This document shows, piece by piece, positions 51,085 through 59,966 of a stretch of DNA of 64,000 nt. The stretch spans positions 14,088 through 78,087 of the forward strand of contig CAZMMX010000012.1 of the NCBI GenBank assembly GCA_964567485.1. Reading direction: 5' to 3'. A program made the position numbers and the translations under genes. Positions within the stretch are counted from its first letter, which is position 1. The number at the start of each line of letters is the position of its first letter. Origin of the DNA: UBA1413 sp964567485 (lineage in GTDB: Bacteria; Bacteroidota; Bacteroidia; Bacteroidales; Prolixibacteraceae). The notes beneath the pieces are model-generated. The model did not search any database and was not told the DNA's origin. It saw nothing but the letters and a program-made list of their open reading frames with translations.

Positions 51085-52211
51085 GTCCGTTTTTTTTCAG
51101 CTTTCGATATCTTTTTTCTCTCTTTTCTCTGCGGGGAGTCTCCCTTACTGTTGTCGTCCCTGATTCGGCCGGGCACCAGAAAACCGGTTTCGTACTCCTT
51201 TTTGATCTGTGTGACCAGCGTGTCGAAATCCCTATGGGTAATACGTCGATCCTCACGACCGGGGAAGAGCTTTTGAAAGGGCAACTTATGGTTCACCCTG
51301 ATGGCCAGTTCATAGAGGGTATCGGCGGAGCAGCAGAGGGAAGAGACCGCGGGGAGGCAAATAGGGTCGCTGGACAAGGAATCGCCCGGGGCCGGGGGGA
51401 TCAGGTAGGGACAAACGGGATCATAGGGCAAGGGATGACGGAGCATCACCACCTTGGAACTGGGATACCTTCGCACACGGGTCCACCAGAGGTCTCTGAC
51501 CGACTCCATGGCTGAGGCCGTCGCATCCTCGGAGTCCACAGCCTCCAGCTCCTCCATCTTCTGTCTGACCAACAGCGTCATGGCCTCATCGTAGGGCAGG
51601 TCACTCCTGATGGCTTCCATACCCAGAAAGACTCCCAGGAGGTTAGAGTAGACATCTTCCGGGGAAAAGCTGGAATATTGTTCAGGGACCAGGGGAACAG
51701 AGGAGACGCCAAACCAGGTGGCTATTTCATGCCACACGGAAAGATCATACGCCATGCGCCCGGCCAGGTGTAACAGCTCTTCAGGGCTATAATCAGCAGG
51801 GATGACGACTTGCAGGCTTTTCTCACCCCCCTCAAATCCCAGATTCCGGGTAAGGAACCCCCTGGGTTGTTCTTCCTCCAACAGGGAGAAAAGGTAGGCA
51901 GTCCAGTCGGCCTGGTCGCGCAGGTGTCCCATATCGATGAATCCCCCTTTTCGGGTGTATACCACCCCATTTTTTTCGCCGGAACCCCCCAGAAAGGAGT
52001 GGGCTCCCATCGCTGCCGGACTGGTAATGGCCGAGAGTCTCAGGAAGGGGACCATTACCACCCCCACCCTCGAACCGAACATGCAACAGGTGCGGATAAT
52101 GCGGGGAGGATGGTTCCTGAGATCCACCCCCTCGGGCTTCAGCGCAGAGGAGCGGAAGGTGACCACCAGCAACAGTAAAAAGATTGTGACCTTACAGGAG
52201 ATTTTTAACAT
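51081..52211 (-). CDS. Exported DUF4056-like protein with HExxxxFG motif
   Basis: This 376-residue protein has a signal peptide (IFLLLLVVTFRSSALKP). I place it, without a search, in the DUF4056 family because of RTCCMFGSRVGVVM, GGFIDMGHLRDQADWTAYLF and WHEIATWFGVSS. The HEIATWFG segment could bind a metal. The C-terminal tail is very basic (RKERKKISKAEKKRT). The gene overlaps the DoxX-fusion gene by four bases (ATGA) and should be translated with it. Joint work in the envelope is likely; the activity is unknown. Confidence 0.6.
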   Translation of the reverse strand: MLKISCKVTIFLLLLVVTFRSSALKPEGVDLRNHPPRIIRTCCMFGSRVGVVMVPFLRLSAITSPAAMGAHSFLGGSGEKNGVVYTRKGGFIDMGHLRDQADWTAYLFSLLEEEQPRGFLTRNLGFEGGEKSLQVVIPADYSPEELLHLAGRMAYDLSVWHEIATWFGVSSVPLVPEQYSSFSPEDVYSNLLGVFLGMEAIRSDLPYDEAMTLLVRQKMEELEAVDSEDATASAMESVRDLWWTRVRRYPSSKVVMLRHPLPYDPVCPYLIPPAPGDSLSSDPICLPAVSSLCCSADTLYELAIRVNHKLPFQKLFPGREDRRITHRDFDTLVTQIKKEYETGFLVPGRIRDDNSKGDSPQRKERKKISKAEKKRT

Positions 52212-52296
52212 GACATCTGGAAAATAAAAGGATAAAAATAGAACTATTCGTGTTGAATTTTCTCATCGACCCCTAAATATTAGAATTGAACTTTGT

Positions 52297-52304
52297 TAAT
52301 TTTG
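52297..52304 (+). promoter_or_regulatory. Possible -7 element upstream of cstA
   Basis: TAATTTTG matches TAnnTTTG, 59 bases before the cstA ATG. No TTTG appears at the right -33 spacing. Confidence 0.4.
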
Positions 52305-52363
52305 AGGAGTTCAATAGCCGGCACGGGGCTTTTTCGTCCCCTTCCCGATGAAACCACATCAAC

Positions 52364-53788
52364 ATGTTTACACTAATTATCTCTCTGGTCGTCCTCCTCG
52401 CGGGATTTTTATACTACTCATCTTTTCTGGAACGTATTGAAGGGGCCGATGGAGGCCGAGCGACGCCGGCCATGACCATGGCCGACGGTGTCGACTACGT
52501 GCCGCTGCCCTGGTGGCGTGTATTCCTGATTCAGTTTCTGAATATTGCCGGATTGGGCCCTATCTTCGGGGCCGTGGCGGGAGCCATGTGGGGACCGGTG
52601 GCTTATCTCTGGATCGTTCTGGGGGGGATCTTCGCCGGGGCCGTCCACGACTACTTCAGCGGAATGCTCTCCATTCGCCATAAGGGACTGAGCATCACGG
52701 AAATTATCGGCATCTATATGGGAAAAGGGATGAAACAGTTTGCCAGGGTTTTCACCGTTTTCCTGATGATTCTGGTCGGAGCCGTCTTTATTACCGGTCC
52801 GGCCAAAATCCTGGAAGGCATCACCCCTGATTTCTTCACCATGACGTTCTGGGTATGGATGGTTTTCATCTACTATATCATAGCCACCATGTTACCGATT
52901 GACAAGATCATAGGCCGCATCTATCCGGTCTTTGGCTTTGCCCTGCTCTTTATGGCGGTGGGGCTCATCACAGCCCTGCTGGTCAAGGGGTATCACATTC
53001 CGGAGCTCACGCTGGCCAATCTCCGGAATTTCCATACAGAGCCCGGGAAATTTCCGGTTTTTCCAATGCTCTTTATCACCATAGCCTGTGGGGCCATTTC
53101 GGGTTTTCACGCCACACAGTCGCCCCTGATGGCCCGTTGCATCACCAATGAAAAGCTGGGGAGGCGCGTTTTTTATGGCGCCATGATCACGGAATCGGTG
53201 GTGGCCATGATCTGGGCCACCATCAGCATGAGCTTTTTCGGAGGCATCAGGGAACTTAACGGGGTGATGGCTGAGCACCAGGGAAATGCCGCTTGGGTGG
53301 TGAACGTGATTTCCAACGAGCTGCTCGGAAAATTCGGGGGGTTCCTCGCCCTCCTGGGAGTGGTGGCGGCTCCCATCACTTCAGGCGACACCGCCTTCCG
53401 CAGCGCACGCCTTATCGTAGCCGACTTCCTGGGCTTCAAACAAGGCCCCGTGAAAAACAGACTGTTGATTTCCATACCCCTTTTCGCCATCGGCCTGTTA
53501 CTGACACAAATCGACTTCAGCATCATCTGGCGCTATTTTGCGTGGGCCAACCAAACCCTTGCCACCCTGGTCCTCTGGACCATCACCATTTATCTGCTCC
53601 GGTCAGGGAAAAACTATTGGATCACCCTACTCCCCGCCCTGATGATGACGGCCGTCATTACCACCTACCTGTTGCTGGCTCCCGAAGGGTTTGCCCTGAG
53701 TAAGTCCATATCGTATAGCGCCGGTGCGGGATGTACCGTGCTGAGCGCCGCCGCTTTCTGGACGTATAAAGTCAAGACCAAGAGATGA
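52364..53788 (+). CDS. cstA: CstA-family peptide/pyruvate transporter
   Basis: This 474-residue inner-membrane protein has about 12 or more helices. Family blocks are present: NIAGLGPIFGAVAGAMWGP, IVLGGIFAGAVHDYFSGM, GFHATQSPLMARC and APITSGDTAFRSARL. It is shorter than the 700-residue E. coli CstA, as is common in Bacteroidota (the short CstA form). CstA proteins take up peptides or pyruvate during carbon limitation. A lipoprotein oxidoreductase gene follows about 150 bases downstream on the same strand. Confidence 0.9.
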   Translation: MFTLIISLVVLLAGFLYYSSFLERIEGADGGRATPAMTMADGVDYVPLPWWRVFLIQFLNIAGLGPIFGAVAGAMWGPVAYLWIVLGGIFAGAVHDYFSGMLSIRHKGLSITEIIGIYMGKGMKQFARVFTVFLMILVGAVFITGPAKILEGITPDFFTMTFWVWMVFIYYIIATMLPIDKIIGRIYPVFGFALLFMAVGLITALLVKGYHIPELTLANLRNFHTEPGKFPVFPMLFITIACGAISGFHATQSPLMARCITNEKLGRRVFYGAMITESVVAMIWATISMSFFGGIRELNGVMAEHQGNAAWVVNVISNELLGKFGGFLALLGVVAAPITSGDTAFRSARLIVADFLGFKQGPVKNRLLISIPLFAIGLLLTQIDFSIIWRYFAWANQTLATLVLWTITIYLLRSGKNYWITLLPALMMTAVITTYLLLAPEGFALSKSISYSAGAGCTVLSAAAFWTYKVKTKR

Positions 53789-53939
53789 TCAATAAGGAAT
53801 GAAAAACAAAAAATCAGAAATGGAAAACAGAGGCAAAACAAATAAGCCCCAGCACCTGATTTCCGGGAATTCCCATCAGGGATTCACCGGGGAAATATGG
53901 GGGGATCAGGGAAAAGATGAAAATAAGAAAAGCCGTATA

Positions 53940-55604
53940 ATGCAAGGTCATAGCATCGTTGTATTCCTGATGCTTCTGATCTACGGACAGGTTTTCCAGG
54001 GCTGCGCCACAGCGGATAAGGGAGAATCGGCCGATGTAATCATTTATGGGGGAAATTCCGCGGCGGTCATCGCTGCCGTGGAGGTGACCCGCACAGGGAA
54101 AAGTGTCCTTATCGTCTCTCCCGACACCCATTTGGGAGGACTCACCTCGAACGGACTCGGCTATACCGATACCGGGAAGAAGGAGACGATCGGCGGATTG
54201 TCGCGTGATTTTTATCACCGGGTATGGCTCCATTACAACGACTCGGCGGCGTGGCAGTGGCAGAAGAGAGAGGAGTTTGGGAACCGCGGACAGGGAACCC
54301 CGGCCATTGACGGGGAGAACCGCACCATGTGGCTCTTTGAACCCCACGTGGCGGAGCAGATTTTTGAGGATTATGTCGGTGAAAACAACATCACGGTATA
54401 CCGTGACGAGTGGCTAGACCGGGAAAAGGGTGTGGAACTCCGTGCCGGGAAGATCGTGGCCATCACCACCCTTTCCGGGAAACGATTCCGTGGAAAGATC
54501 TTTATTGACGCCACCTACGAAGGGGACCTGATGGCAGCGGCCGGCGTCAGCTATGCTGTCGGGCGGGAGAGCAATGCCGAATACGGGGAAACCTGGAACG
54601 GTATTCAGAAAGGGGCACAGCACCACCGCCATAATTTTATGTTCTTATCCTCTCCGGTCAGTGCATATAAGATTCCGGGCGATTCCTCCAGTGGCCTATT
54701 ACCCCGGATCAGTCCCGACCCCCCGGGAGAGAACGGTACCGCCGACCACCGCGTGCAGGCTTATTGCTTCCGGCTATGCATGACCAATCTCGATGAAAAC
54801 CGCATTCCTTTTCCGCGGCCTGAAAATTACGACTCCTCTCAATACGAAGTTTTACTGAGGGTATTTCAGACAGGCTGGGACGAAGGTTTTGAAAAATTTG
54901 ACGCCATCCCCAACCGGAAAACCGACACCAACAACCATGGTCCCTTCAGCAGCGACAACATCGGTATGAACTACGATTACCCGGAAGGTTCCTACGAAAG
55001 AAGAGAGGAGATCATCAGAGAGCATGAGACTTATCAAAAGGGGCTGTTTTATTTTATGGCCCACGATCCGCGGATGCCGGCCGATAAGCGGGAACGGATG
55101 GCCGCATGGGGACTGGCAGCCGATGAATTTCCCGGAAACGGGGGCTGGCCCTATCAGATGTATATCAGGGAAGCCCGAAGGATGAAAGGCCTGTTCGTGA
55201 TGACTGAAAACGAACTGATGAAAAAGAAGCCCACCCCTTCATCTATCGGGATGGGCTCCTACACCATCGACTCCCACAATGTGCAGCGTTATGTCGACGA
55301 ACAGGGCTACGTGCAGGATGAAGGAGATGTGGGCGTGGAACTGCCCGGGCCTTATGAGATCGCCTATGGATCTGTCGTTCCACGGAAGGAGGAGTGCACC
55401 AACCTGTTGGTGCCAGTGTGCATGTCGGCCACCCACATTGCCTATGGGTCGATCCGTATGGAGCCGGTGTTCATGATTTTGGGGCAGTCGGCCGCAGCAG
55501 CGGCCTGTTTGGCTATCGACAAGGTGCTGGCGGTTCAGGAAGTGCCCTACCCGGAATTACGAAAACTCCTCCTGGAAAAGGGACAGGTGCTGGTAGGACC
55601 GTAG
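53940..55604 (+). CDS. FAD-dependent oxidoreductase lipoprotein
   Basis: This 554-residue protein has a signal peptide with lipobox FQGC near residue 21. An FAD-binding Rossmann motif follows (VIIYGGNSAAVIAAVEVTRT), then the conserved LGGLTSNGLGYTDTG and FIDATYEGDLMAAAGVSYAV. The C-terminus has the second FAD block (ILGQSAAAAACLAID). This is the FAD_oxidored family found in Bacteroidota sugar loci; the substrate is unknown. The ATG at 53940 is chosen because it begins the signal peptide. An in-frame ATG at 53799 with a better ribosome site would add 47 hydrophilic residues. The stop codon lies inside the left palindrome of the transposon-like unit. Confidence 0.75.
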   Translation: MQGHSIVVFLMLLIYGQVFQGCATADKGESADVIIYGGNSAAVIAAVEVTRTGKSVLIVSPDTHLGGLTSNGLGYTDTGKKETIGGLSRDFYHRVWLHYNDSAAWQWQKREEFGNRGQGTPAIDGENRTMWLFEPHVAEQIFEDYVGENNITVYRDEWLDREKGVELRAGKIVAITTLSGKRFRGKIFIDATYEGDLMAAAGVSYAVGRESNAEYGETWNGIQKGAQHHRHNFMFLSSPVSAYKIPGDSSSGLLPRISPDPPGENGTADHRVQAYCFRLCMTNLDENRIPFPRPENYDSSQYEVLLRVFQTGWDEGFEKFDAIPNRKTDTNNHGPFSSDNIGMNYDYPEGSYERREEIIREHETYQKGLFYFMAHDPRMPADKRERMAAWGLAADEFPGNGGWPYQMYIREARRMKGLFVMTENELMKKKPTPSSIGMGSYTIDSHNVQRYVDEQGYVQDEGDVGVELPGPYEIAYGSVVPRKEECTNLLVPVCMSATHIAYGSIRMEPVFMILGQSAAAAACLAIDKVLAVQEVPYPELRKLLLEKGQVLVGP

Positions 55605-55633
55605 GTCCGTTAGTATCGCAGGGCTGTAAGCCT
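55593..55633 (+). repeat. REP-like palindromes before the Y1 transposase
   Basis: A GTAG tetranucleotide leads into GGACC-GTA-GGTCC (55596-55608). A second hairpin, GGCT-GTA-AGCC (55622-55632), follows. Both have a GTA loop. GTAG next to a hairpin is the layout of REP sequences recognised by single-domain Y1 transposases (RAYTs). The first palindrome includes the stop codon of the preceding gene. Confidence 0.6.
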
Positions 55634-55646
55634 GAAACCCCCTATC

Positions 55647-56108
55647 ATGGCCAACACCTATTCTCAACTGAACATTCATGCCGTATTTTCCATGGAAGGC
55701 AGGGAAAATTTCATTCTGAGTTCTTTCCGCCCCAAATTATTCGAATATATATATGGCATTCTGAAAAATTCCGGGCAATATCCTCTTGCCATCAACGGCG
55801 CCCAAGACCATGTCCATGTTTTCTTTGAACTTCGCCCTGCAACTTCCGTATCCGACGTTATGGAAGTAATAAAGGCAAGTTCATCCAAATGGATCAACGA
55901 AAACCGTTTTGTACCTGGGAAGTTCAGGTGGCAAAAAGGGTACGGGGCGTTTTCCTATTCCCGGTCTCAGCGAAATGATGTGATTCAATACATCATGAAA
56001 CAAGAAGATCACCATAAACGGAAATCATTCCGGGAGGAATACCTCGAATTGTTAAATAAGTTCGAGGTGGATTATGATCCAAGGTATTTATTTGAATATT
56101 ATGATTAA
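55647..56108 (+). mobile_element. tnpA: IS200-like / REP-associated Y1 transposase
   Basis: This 153-residue single-domain Y1 HUH transposase carries the HUH motif as GAQDHVHVFFEL and a Tyr-bearing helix in SRSQRNDVIQYIMKQEDH. The catalytic Tyr is one of the Tyr in YSRSQRNDVIQYI. The reading frame is intact and starts at an ATG 39 bases after the preceding gene's stop. There is no TnpB partner. Flanking REP-like palindromes on the left and repeats on the right suggest a solo transposase that maintains short palindromes. Y1 enzymes cut and join single-stranded DNA at hairpins, without terminal inverted repeats. Confidence 0.85.
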
Positions 56109-56156
56109 TATGCCGGATTTACCAGTCATATTTAAGGGATAATGTACAGCGGAGGT

Positions 56157-56373
56157 TGTACTACCATACTTTCGCATCTTTCTACAATGCTTAGTTTAAT
56201 GATCGGTACCCGCAATTCTACCATACTATCCCACCTAAGGTGTTTGAAGGAAATCATACCGTACCCGAAATTCTACCATACTATCCCACCTAAGGTGTTT
56301 GAAGGAAATCATACCGTAACCACTATTCTACCATACCACCCCCACCTACGGTGGTTTACCGGCCATCTTCGTT
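56157..56373. repeat. 55-bp tandem repeat with internal palindromes, right of the transposase
   Basis: Copies start at 56214, 56269 and 56324 (period 55), each beginning ATTCTACCATACT or close. A degenerate copy begins near 56157. Each full copy contains the palindrome CACCT-A-AGGTG, and the last, shortened copy carries CCACC-TAC-GGTGG (GTA loop on the minus strand). The loops mirror those of the left palindromes, so the transposase is flanked by REP-like hairpins in opposite orientation. This array fills most of the 279-base gap 56109-56387. Confidence 0.75.
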
Positions 56374-56387
56374 CCATCCGGCTTATT

Positions 56388-58274
56388 TTATTTCATCGCC
56401 GGAAGCAGGTGATCCCAGATCAGGTTGATTTCCCCCTGCATATCCTGGATGTTGGCGGTGGTGACCACCACGGCATCCTTTTCGGGGATCACAATGATGA
56501 ACTGTCCCACGGCGCCGTCGGCCCGGAAGGCGTTATGGCGGCAGCGCCACACCTGGTAGCCGTAACCCTGCACCCAGTCGCTCTGGCTGGCATCGCCATC
56601 TTTGGGGAACCACTGCGGAGGCTGGGTAATATGGGCCCGGGTGGCTTCCTCAAACCAGGCCTGGTTCAGCAGTTGTTTGCCGTTCCATTTTCCTTTCTGG
56701 AGGTAAAACTGCCCCAGCTTGGCCATATCTTCGGTTTTGATATGGAGGCCCCATCCGCCGCAGTTGACGCCCGAGGGACTGGTTTCCCAGAATGCCCCGG
56801 TGACCCCCAGAGGGCGCAGCAACCGCGGGTAGAGGTAGTCGAGCACCGTCTGTCCGGTTACTTTTTGCAGTATAGCTGCCACCATATAGGTGGCCATGCT
56901 GTTGTAGAGGTATTTCGTTCCGGGTTCAAAGTCGATGGGATGGGCCAGGAATATCTTCTCCCAGCTTAACTCAGGCTCACTCCTGTTCACCGAGGGCTCA
57001 GTGGCATGTCCCACCGACATGGTCAGCAGGTCGCGGATCTCCAGATCGGCCAGCCAGGGGGTGACCTTCGCCGGCAAATCTTCTGGAAAATATTTGATGA
57101 TTTTGTCGCTGACCTTCAGAAGTCCCTCCTGGACGGCAAAACCCACCGCCGTGGAAGTCCAGGTTTTACTCACCGAGTGCATCACATGGGGGATCGCCGG
57201 GCCATGGCCTTCGAACCATTTTTCAGCGACGACCTTACCATGACGCAAAACCATCAGGCTGTGCAGCTCCTGTCCGCTCTCCTTCACTGCCGCAAAATAG
57301 TCGCTGATTCCGGCTGGGTTGACATTTTCTGCTTCCGGGGTGCTCCGGGGAAGACTCTTGACCACCTCGTTGTAACTGACCAGGTCAATTCCCCTGGCCC
57401 CGATGACCTGCTTCACCCGCTCACTGGTAAACAGGTCGTAGACCCCCTGCCGGTCGACCGCCACATCTTCATAGCCGATATGGCCGACAGCCTGCATCTC
57501 CTCCGTGTTGAAGGCAGGATGGTCGACAAAGAGGTAGGTCTTCCCGGCCTCCAGGCTGTTGAGCATGGCAATAAAACTGGAGATCTTCTCCTGCTGGGTG
57601 CCATGAGGCCCCATGTAACCGGCATACTCCAGGGTAAAGGAAGAAGCGGCAGCCTCCCCGGCATCACCTTCCGGAGCTTTGTCCCCATTTTCCCGGTTGA
57701 AATAAGACATCATGCGAGCGTCGACACTGGGCAGGTGGTACTCTTCTGCCAGGCGAGCGGTGATTGCGGCCACCCGGGGGTCAAAGGCCGTAGACCCCAT
57801 ATGACCCGATATATGGCTGATACGGGGTATGTTTTTCAGGGCCAGCTCAATCTGGGCCCGGAATTCCTTCTCAACTTCCTCCGGCGTCCACTTATTCTCT
57901 ACCACCGATTGTCCCGGATAGTTCTTATCAGGAAAGATCTTCGGTAAGAAATAGCCGTTTTTGTCGGTCAGTCCTGGACAAGAGGTCAGGGGACGCCACT
58001 TGATATTGTCCCACTCACTGGTCAGCACCAGGTGAAGGCCTACGTCGATACCCGGGTTTTCATTGAGCAGCCTGACCGCTTCCGGAAACCAGGGACCAAT
58101 GGCCATCACCTCGATCGAAGTGATGATGCCGTTGGTAAAACTACGCATGGAGGCCGCATTGGCGGCCTGCGAAGAGCCCATGTCATCGGCCCTGACCATC
58201 AGCCGTGGTGCCTGTTGCGAATAAGCTGACAATACCAGATGGAGAATCAGCAGGAAGGAAAAAATTCGTTTCAT
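56388..58274 (-). CDS. YdjC/ChbG-type deacetylase fused to a serine beta-lactamase-like domain
   Basis: This 628-residue exported protein has a signal peptide ending SAYSQ. Residues 22-310 resemble ChbG/HpnK (YdjC) carbohydrate deacetylases: MVRADDMGSSQA (metal Asp pair), DVGLHLVLTSEW (metal His), ISHISGHMG and VDHPAFN. Residues 320-628 are a class C beta-lactamase/DD-peptidase fold with SVSKTWTS (SxxK) and LYNSMATY (YxN). The two activities are not normally joined; the fusion suggests two steps on an ester- or amide-decorated amino sugar. It is the third gene of SusC/SusD locus 3 but separated from susD by a terminator-like hairpin. Confidence 0.85.
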   Translation of the reverse strand: MKRIFSFLLILHLVLSAYSQQAPRLMVRADDMGSSQAANAASMRSFTNGIITSIEVMAIGPWFPEAVRLLNENPGIDVGLHLVLTSEWDNIKWRPLTSCPGLTDKNGYFLPKIFPDKNYPGQSVVENKWTPEEVEKEFRAQIELALKNIPRISHISGHMGSTAFDPRVAAITARLAEEYHLPSVDARMMSYFNRENGDKAPEGDAGEAAASSFTLEYAGYMGPHGTQQEKISSFIAMLNSLEAGKTYLFVDHPAFNTEEMQAVGHIGYEDVAVDRQGVYDLFTSERVKQVIGARGIDLVSYNEVVKSLPRSTPEAENVNPAGISDYFAAVKESGQELHSLMVLRHGKVVAEKWFEGHGPAIPHVMHSVSKTWTSTAVGFAVQEGLLKVSDKIIKYFPEDLPAKVTPWLADLEIRDLLTMSVGHATEPSVNRSEPELSWEKIFLAHPIDFEPGTKYLYNSMATYMVAAILQKVTGQTVLDYLYPRLLRPLGVTGAFWETSPSGVNCGGWGLHIKTEDMAKLGQFYLQKGKWNGKQLLNQAWFEEATRAHITQPPQWFPKDGDASQSDWVQGYGYQVWRCRHNAFRADGAVGQFIIVIPEKDAVVVTTANIQDMQGEINLIWDHLLPAMK

Positions 58275-58308
58275 GGAATGTTGGTTTATTATGCCGTAAA
58301 TTTAACAG

Positions 58309-58348
58309 AAAAAATGAAAGGTGGCCCCCGCTTTGGAGACCACCTTTC
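58309..58348 (-). terminator. Terminator or attenuator between susD 3 and the fusion gene
   Basis: On the minus strand the 9-bp stem GAAAGGTGG / CCACCTTTC encloses a 15-base loop and is followed by ATTTTTTC. It lies about 65 bases past the susD stop. A similar hairpin follows susD in the sialic acid operon at 41770. Confidence 0.7.
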
Positions 58349-58414
58349 TTCAATGCCACAGCAGAGCTGTTGTTATTTGCAGCTTCCTGCCAATCAGCGG
58401 AAAACCACCGTGAA

Positions 58415-59947
58415 TCAATAGCCGGGATTCTGAGTCAGGTTGGGATTGGCATCCCTGGCCGTCCGCGGAATCGGGAAAAGGAGGTACTTGGCATCGGTGA
58501 CCCCTTTCCATCCGGGGATGGCGTTGAGGAAGGTCCCGAAGCGGATCATGTCCTGGCGGTTGCTGAGTTCCCAGGCCAGTTCAAACCTTCTTTCCTGGTA
58601 AATATCTTCCAGGGTGACGGTCGTTTTCAGCTTGGACGGACTATCGAATGCCCTGGCCCTGATGACGTTCACCAGACGGGTCGCTTCGGCAATGTCCCCG
58701 TTGGCACGGACCAGTGCTTCGGCTTTCATGAGGTAGACGTCGGCAAGCCGGTATATGGCAAAGTCATTTTCGGCATCGCCGTTCTGGCCGCTTTCAAATT
58801 CCCATTTCCAGCAGCGGGCGCCATCTTCCTGTTCGGTTTGGCCCCAGCCATCGGCATCGAAACCATATTTCATAGTGACATCCACGGTATGGATCAGCGG
58901 CCGGCCGTGTGCGGTGATGTAGGTCTCACCCGTAGCAGGATTTTTCATCGGTCCGGTCAGGAAGGACCAGCCTAACCTCTTGTCGGCAGGGTCATAGGCT
59001 TTGACATAATCAGGCATGGCACACACCCCGTTCCAGGTCCCGATCTTCAGTCCCAGAGAAGGGGCTGCCAAATAGTGCAGGGTACGCTGGGCGATGGTGT
59101 TGCCGCCGTCACTGGTGCTGAACACCGCAGGGAAGATGATTTCCTGGGAATTTTGGTTCTTCACGATGAAACTGTTTTTCCAGGTGGGCTCTATCAGATA
59201 GGGAAGTTTCATCACCTCATCGCAAGCATCGATACACTCCTGCCATTTGGCGCCCCCGGCAGGGTTCCACACCTGGGCGTTCAGGTACATCTTGGCCAGC
59301 ATGGTGTAGACCGCCCCTTTGGTGATCTTGCCATAGCTTGCCGAACTCACGTCGCTGCGGACGACACCCTTTATAGCATTGAGTTCGTCGAGCACAAACT
59401 TATAAACCTCGGCACGCGGCTTGGTGGCGGGAAGTTCCTTATCGTTGAAGTCGGTGACCACCGGCACGTTGCCGAAATAGTCCAGCATCATAAGATACCA
59501 GAATGCCCTGACACCCCTGATTTCTGCCAGAATCATCTCTTTGTTCTCGATCGAGGGATTCTCATCGATCATGGCATAGATCTTATTGCACAGGGTAATC
59601 CCCGAAGTGGCCGAATTATAGGAACTGACTACCGCACTGGTCCCCGGGGACCACGTATGGAACCGCAACTCCTTGAATTGACCGCCATCCCACCAGTCTC
59701 CCCCCTTACGGGTCGGCGTGATGGCCATATCCCCTGAACATTCACTCAGATAAAAGTAATTGGCAGGGTAAACCTCTTTCAGGGTTCTGTAAATGGGAGC
59801 AATCAACGAATTGACCTCCTTGGCATTCTTTCCGAACTGGTCAACCGGAAGCTTGTCGTATACCTCTTCGTCAAGGTTGGTGCAACCCGTGTATCCCAAA
59901 GAAGCGAAGACGACCGCTATGAAGATGAATAATATACTTTTTTTCAT
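58415..59947 (-). CDS. SusD/RagB-family lipoprotein of locus 3
   Basis: This 510-residue lipoprotein (lipobox YTGC near residue 22) begins TNLDEEVYDKLPVDQFG, as in SusD proteins with an EEVYD motif. It has the N-terminal helix block (PIYRTLKEVYPANYFYLSEC) and ends with the family C-terminal phrase ANPNLTQNPGY. It acts as surface binding partner of the SusC 3 barrel. It lies 19 bases after the SusC stop. The substrate is unknown; the downstream deacetylase suggests an acylated amino sugar. Confidence 0.94.
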   Translation of the reverse strand: MKKSILFIFIAVVFASLGYTGCTNLDEEVYDKLPVDQFGKNAKEVNSLIAPIYRTLKEVYPANYFYLSECSGDMAITPTRKGGDWWDGGQFKELRFHTWSPGTSAVVSSYNSATSGITLCNKIYAMIDENPSIENKEMILAEIRGVRAFWYLMMLDYFGNVPVVTDFNDKELPATKPRAEVYKFVLDELNAIKGVVRSDVSSASYGKITKGAVYTMLAKMYLNAQVWNPAGGAKWQECIDACDEVMKLPYLIEPTWKNSFIVKNQNSQEIIFPAVFSTSDGGNTIAQRTLHYLAAPSLGLKIGTWNGVCAMPDYVKAYDPADKRLGWSFLTGPMKNPATGETYITAHGRPLIHTVDVTMKYGFDADGWGQTEQEDGARCWKWEFESGQNGDAENDFAIYRLADVYLMKAEALVRANGDIAEATRLVNVIRARAFDSPSKLKTTVTLEDIYQERRFELAWELSNRQDMIRFGTFLNAIPGWKGVTDAKYLLFPIPRTARDANPNLTQNPGY

Positions 59948-59966
59948 GATGTTTTGAATTAATGAA

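Noticed and set aside
37754..52211. Defence or phage-like system in the accessory part of the window
   Set aside because: No nuclease, helicase, toxin-antitoxin, integrase or phage structural gene was found; the genes fit sugar uptake and envelope functions.
53799..53939. N-terminal extension of the FAD oxidoreductase
   Set aside because: The 47 added residues are hydrophilic and would bury the lipoprotein signal peptide that starts at 53940.
56157..56373. 55-bp repeats as a CRISPR array
   Set aside because: The units are directly contiguous with no variable spacers, only three to four copies exist, and no cas gene is near.
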